Part shown: piece by piece, positions 61,219 through 64,000 of the stretch
Position numbering within the stretch: position 1 is the first letter of the stretch
Layout: each line of letters opens with the position of its first letter
Assembly: GCA_015709575.1 (NCBI GenBank)
Contig: CP054190.1
Location: 3,284,616-3,348,615, forward strand
Source: Planctomycetia bacterium
GTDB lineage: Bacteria > Planctomycetota > Phycisphaerae > UBA1845 > Fen-1342
Reading direction: 5' to 3'
Length of the DNA: 64,000 nucleotides
Translations under genes and position numbers: made by a program
The notes under the pieces: model-generated
The model's input: only the letters and a program-made list of their open reading frames with translations
The model's database searches: none
What the model was told of the DNA's origin: nothing

Positions 61219-62325
61219 TCACCATGTTTTCTTCGACAGCGGCAGGACAAACGTCTCCGCCACCGCGGGGCAGGTCAATTCGCCGCGAAACACGCTCACA
61301 CCGGCCGCGAAGCCGGCATCCCGCGCCGCCAGCCCCGCCAATCCCAACTCCGCCAGCCGATGAACATACCCGATTGTCGCGTGCGTCAGGCCGAGCGTGC
61401 TGGTGCGCCCCACCGCGCCCGGCATGTTCGTCACGCCATAGTGGACAATTTGGTCCACCACGTACGTCGGCTCGCGATGCGTCGTGGGGCGGATCGTCTC
61501 GCAGCAGCCGCCCTGATCAATGCCCACATCTACGATCACCGCGCCCGGCTGCATCAGCGTCAGGTACTCGCGCGGGATCAGCAGCGGCGCCTTCGCCCCG
61601 GGGATCAGCACTGCCCCGATCACCGCATCAGACTCCGGCAGCCGTGCGCGGATGGCTTCCGGCGTGCTGAAAATCGTATGCACGTTGGCCGGCATCGTCT
61701 CATCGAGATAACGAAGCCGATTCAGGTCCACGTCGAGCACGTTGACATTCGCGCCCAGCCCCGCCGCCACCCGCGCCGCAGCCGCTCCCACCACACCGCC
61801 CCCCAGCACCAGCACATTCGCCGGAGCGACGCCGGGAATGCCGCCCAGCAGGATGCCGCGCCCCATCGTCGGCTTGCCCAGGCAGCGGGCCGCCTCCTGC
61901 ACGCTCATCTTCCCGGCCACTTCGCTCATCGGCGCCAGCAGCGGCAGCCGACCCGCCGAATCGCGGACCGTCTCATAGGCCACCGCGATGCACCCGCTTC
62001 GCAGCAGCCCCTCCGTCAGCTCGCGGCTCGCCGCCAGGTGCAGAAACGTGAACAGGATCTGTCCGGGCCGCAGCAGCCGGATCTCCGCCGCCTGCGGCTC
62101 CTTCACCTTGCAAACCAGCTCCGCCTCGCCGAACAGCTCCTCCGCCGTCGGAACGATCATCGCGCCGTAGGCCTGGTAATCCTCGTCCGCAAAACCCGAA
62201 CCCAGCCCGGCCCCCTGCTCCACCAGCACGGTGTGCCCGGAACGGCGAAGCTGCTCGACGCCGGCGGGCGTCACCGCAACCCGATATTCATCCGCACGCA
62301 TCTCGCGCGGCACGCCAATGATCAC
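61219..62325 (-). CDS. ald: Alanine dehydrogenase
   Basis: A 368-residue NAD enzyme making pyruvate and ammonia from L-alanine. MIIGVPREMRADEYRVAVTP (catalytic Arg15), VCKVKEPQ with Lys, LFTFLHLAASRELT (His), NAD loop VLVLGGGVVGAAAARVAAGLG, and VVDVGIDQGGCCET are present; length is typical. GTG start with GGGGA ~8 nt upstream. Divergent from the 62398 lipoprotein gene and upstream of the transporter genes. Confidence 0.95.
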   Translation of the reverse strand: MIIGVPREMRADEYRVAVTPAGVEQLRRSGHTVLVEQGAGLGSGFADEDYQAYGAMIVPTAEELFGEAELVCKVKEPQAAEIRLLRPGQILFTFLHLAASRELTEGLLRSGCIAVAYETVRDSAGRLPLLAPMSEVAGKMSVQEAARCLGKPTMGRGILLGGIPGVAPANVLVLGGGVVGAAAARVAAGLGANVNVLDVDLNRLRYLDETMPANVHTIFSTPEAIRARLPESDAVIGAVLIPGAKAPLLIPREYLTLMQPGAVIVDVGIDQGGCCETIRPTTHREPTYVVDQIVHYGVTNMPGAVGRTSTLGLTHATIGYVHRLAELGLAGLAARDAGFAAGVSVFRGELTCPAVAETFVLPLSKKTW

Positions 62326-62397
62326 GCGACTGTTCCCCAGGGGGCGACGGGCCGATACGACCCTACGCGAACCGGCCGGAATGGCGGGAGGTTACGG

Positions 62398-62997
62398 GTG
62401 CCGATATCACCTCGCAAGTCGCGCCTGCTGCGACGGGCTTCGCCGCTGTTCGCTGCGGCGGTCGCCGCGTTGACCTTCTCCGGCTGCCACACCGGCAGCA
62501 TGCGCAGCATCATTCCCTACCTGGACTTGTCCGAAGCGCCGCGCGCCTCGTTCCTGCGGGAAGCGGTTCTGGTCACGGATTGGGAGCGCCTGCTGCCGCG
62601 CTCCACCGTGCTGGGCGGGCGTGTCATCCTCGCAACCGCCACCACGCCTGCCGAGTGGGAGGAGATGCGGGCCACGCTCTCCCCGATTCGATTGCAGCCC
62701 GACCTCTCGACCGGCAGCGTCCTACTGATTGCATCGTGTGCGGGCACGCCGGTGTCCGGCGAATGGCCTATCACCACCCGGTCCGTTCGACTCGTTCGCG
62801 GTTACGCCCTGGTCACAACTGAGTTCGTTGGCGGAACATATCTCTCAGACAATACTGTTCTTGCAGAAATCCTCGTCGTTCCGGGGATGATCGCACCGCT
62901 GATCGTGGAGATAGGCGGCGAGCGGTATTTTCCCCCACTGGAGCCGGGTAGTCGCGTCGCCTCCGAAGAACCTCCGCCACCACTCCTGGAACGTTGA
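62398..62997 (+). CDS. Lipoprotein of unknown function
   Basis: A 199-residue lipoprotein: basic N-region, hydrophobic core and Cys30 in FSGC, then a beta-rich domain with no recognised family. The GTG start has GGGAGG 6-7 nt upstream; the long frame that extends back to 60400 is antisense to the adaptor and ald genes and is not translated. Confidence 0.65.
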   Translation: MPISPRKSRLLRRASPLFAAAVAALTFSGCHTGSMRSIIPYLDLSEAPRASFLREAVLVTDWERLLPRSTVLGGRVILATATTPAEWEEMRATLSPIRLQPDLSTGSVLLIASCAGTPVSGEWPITTRSVRLVRGYALVTTEFVGGTYLSDNTVLAEILVVPGMIAPLIVEIGGERYFPPLEPGSRVASEEPPPPLLER

Positions 62998-63091
62998 CGA
63001 CCGGAGCTATCGGGCCTATTGTCCGCGCGATACATCGGTGAATGTTGCCGATTTGCGACATGCGGCGCTGTTCCAATGCAACACTTCAGGC

Positions 63092-63859
63092 ATGAACCTC
63101 CCTCCAATCGGGCATGGCGGCGGAGCGCTGGCGGAGAAGCTGGCTGCGCTGGGGGCGATTGCCGCCAAAGTCGCACATGAGCTGAACAGCCCGCTCGACG
63201 GCAGCCGCAGATTCGTGTCGCTGGCGTTGCGAGCCGTCGAATCCACCGGGGATGAACGCACCGCCGGTTATCTGCGCGAGTCACTCGGAGCGCATGACCG
63301 CATGCAGCGCGTAGTGCGTGAATTGCTTGATTTCGTGCGATCCGCCCGCCCCGAGATCGAAGAGCACAGCCTCGACGCCCTGCTGGAAGAAGCGATTCGC
63401 GCCAACGCGGAACGCGCCGCGGGACAAGGCGTGGTGATCGTCAGCGACGTGTGCGACCCCGCGCCGCGCGTGAGCGGCGATGGGCTGTACCAGGTCTTTA
63501 CGAACATCATCCGCAACGCCCTCGACGCGATGCCCGACGGCGGCACGCTGCGCATCCGGCTGCATTCCGACGCTGATGCCGTGCGGGTGAGTTTCCAGGA
63601 CTCGGGCGCGGGCTTGCCGCCGGACTCCCAACGCGTGTTCGAGCCGCTCTTTACGACCAAGCCACCCGGTCGCGGCACCGGACTGGGACTGGCGCTCTGC
63701 CGTGAAATCGTCACCCGCCAATACGAGGGTGAAGTCCGGGCGGACGCCGCTCCCGACGGCGGCGCGCTCTTCACGGTCCAGATTCCCGCATCGGCCTGCC
63801 GCGGTGCGGTGCAGCGCAGCGCATTTCGCGTCGACAGCGCACACGGAGCCGGCGCATGA
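63092..63859 (+). CDS. Soluble sensor histidine kinase
   Basis: A 255-residue cytoplasmic histidine kinase. H-box AHELNSPLDG (His29 phospho-acceptor), N-box NIIRNALDAM, G1 DSGAGLP, F-box FEPLFTT and G2 GRGTGLGLAL are in order; there is no N-terminal sensor or membrane helix. ATG 63092 is preferred because homology starts soon after; GTG 63038 adds 18 unrelated residues, and neither has a strong ribosome site. The stop overlaps the response-regulator start in ATGA, so the pair is coupled. Confidence 0.88.
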   Translation: MNLPPIGHGGGALAEKLAALGAIAAKVAHELNSPLDGSRRFVSLALRAVESTGDERTAGYLRESLGAHDRMQRVVRELLDFVRSARPEIEEHSLDALLEEAIRANAERAAGQGVVIVSDVCDPAPRVSGDGLYQVFTNIIRNALDAMPDGGTLRIRLHSDADAVRVSFQDSGAGLPPDSQRVFEPLFTTKPPGRGTGLGLALCREIVTRQYEGEVRADAAPDGGALFTVQIPASACRGAVQRSAFRVDSAHGAGA

Positions 63860-64000
63860 CGGGGGAATCCATGCAGGTGTCGCCCGAAGCCGCGCGGGCG
63901 CGAGTGCTGGTCGTGGACGACGATCCGGCCGTCCTGCGCTCGCTGGGCGAACTGCTGCGCCTGGACGGCCACGAGGTTGTCACGGCGCCTTCGGCCCCGG
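63856..64000 (+). CDS. Response regulator, N-terminal part (cut by window end)
   Basis: 48 complete codons to the window edge. ARVLVVDDDPAVLRSLGELLRLDG is the receiver-domain start, with the acidic pocket DDD (Asp21-23 region). The first ATG overlaps the kinase stop; ATG 63871 has GGGGGAATCC before it and is an alternative. The phospho-acceptor Asp and output domain lie beyond the window. Confidence 0.85.
   Translation, partial: MTGESMQVSPEAARARVLVVDDDPAVLRSLGELLRLDGHEVVTAPSAP

Noticed and set aside
60400-62397. Long + strand frame leading into the 62398 lipoprotein gene
   Set aside because: Antisense to the adaptor and alanine dehydrogenase genes; no homology; the GTG at 62398 has the ribosome site and starts a lipoprotein signal.

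Overview
The window is a GC-rich chromosomal segment that reads as Planctomycetota, most probably a Phycisphaerae-type lineage. The evidence is: a DUF1800 lipoprotein next to a Tat-exported DUF1501 protein; four large secreted proteins ending in a two-repeat dockerin-like module with the core [17 protein letters not shown] and Cys-Gly/Arg-cluster C-terminal anchors; a TIGR03790 protein; and many lipoproteins. No ribosomal RNA, CRISPR array, prophage or insertion sequence was seen. One tRNA gene (Glu, CTC) is present.

Layout. 1-8.9 kb: DUF1800/DUF1501/glucose-sorbosone dehydrogenase surface set on +, a lipoprotein that looks like an LpoB-YcfL fusion on -, hflX on +, and a secreted dockerin-type protein. 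8.9-11.75 kb: repeat-rich DNA (inverted repeat, REP-like hairpins, 18-bp tandem repeat) around a beta-helix dockerin-type protein. 11.75-19.2 kb: a five-gene minus-strand operon, thrS-infC-beta-CASP MBL protein-UvrC-like protein-YtcJ-type amidohydrolase. 19.7-22.4 kb: secreted helical protein, tRNA-Glu, YjbQ protein, thioredoxin-fold lipoprotein. 22.8-28.2 kb: a 1787-residue secreted protein with 14 Cys-rich GACC repeats, two P-domains and a dockerin-like end, followed by a strong terminator and repeats. 28.9-32.3 kb: three unknown secreted/envelope proteins. 32.4-40.9 kb: an M91-like zinc peptidase, a DPP-IV-like S9 peptidase, a cyclophilin lipoprotein, an M20 dipeptidase and a Gly/Asn-repeat surface protein. 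41.2-45 kb: pyruvate kinase and a B12-binding radical SAM protein. 45-47.6 kb: PEP-CTERM protein, small unknown protein, deoxyribosyltransferase-like protein, YggX-type protein. 47.6-57.4 kb: a minus-strand run, ppdK-glmM-like-degT aminotransferase-tatD-NAD epimerase-TIGR03790, which suggests sugar-nucleotide and envelope polysaccharide metabolism. 57.6-62.3 kb: ald, a MacA-like adaptor, an ABC ATPase with a membrane tail, and a small membrane-anchored protein. 62.4-64 kb: lipoprotein, then a histidine kinase overlapping a response regulator that runs off the window.

Together the genes describe an envelope-heavy, peptide- and sugar-degrading lifestyle: secreted S9, M20 and M91-like peptidases, many cell-surface display proteins, and housekeeping translation and glycolysis genes. 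Most start sites were moved inward from the longest reading frame to a codon with a Shine-Dalgarno sequence and, for exported proteins, a usable signal peptide. Family assignments come from motif recognition by eye; no database search was run.
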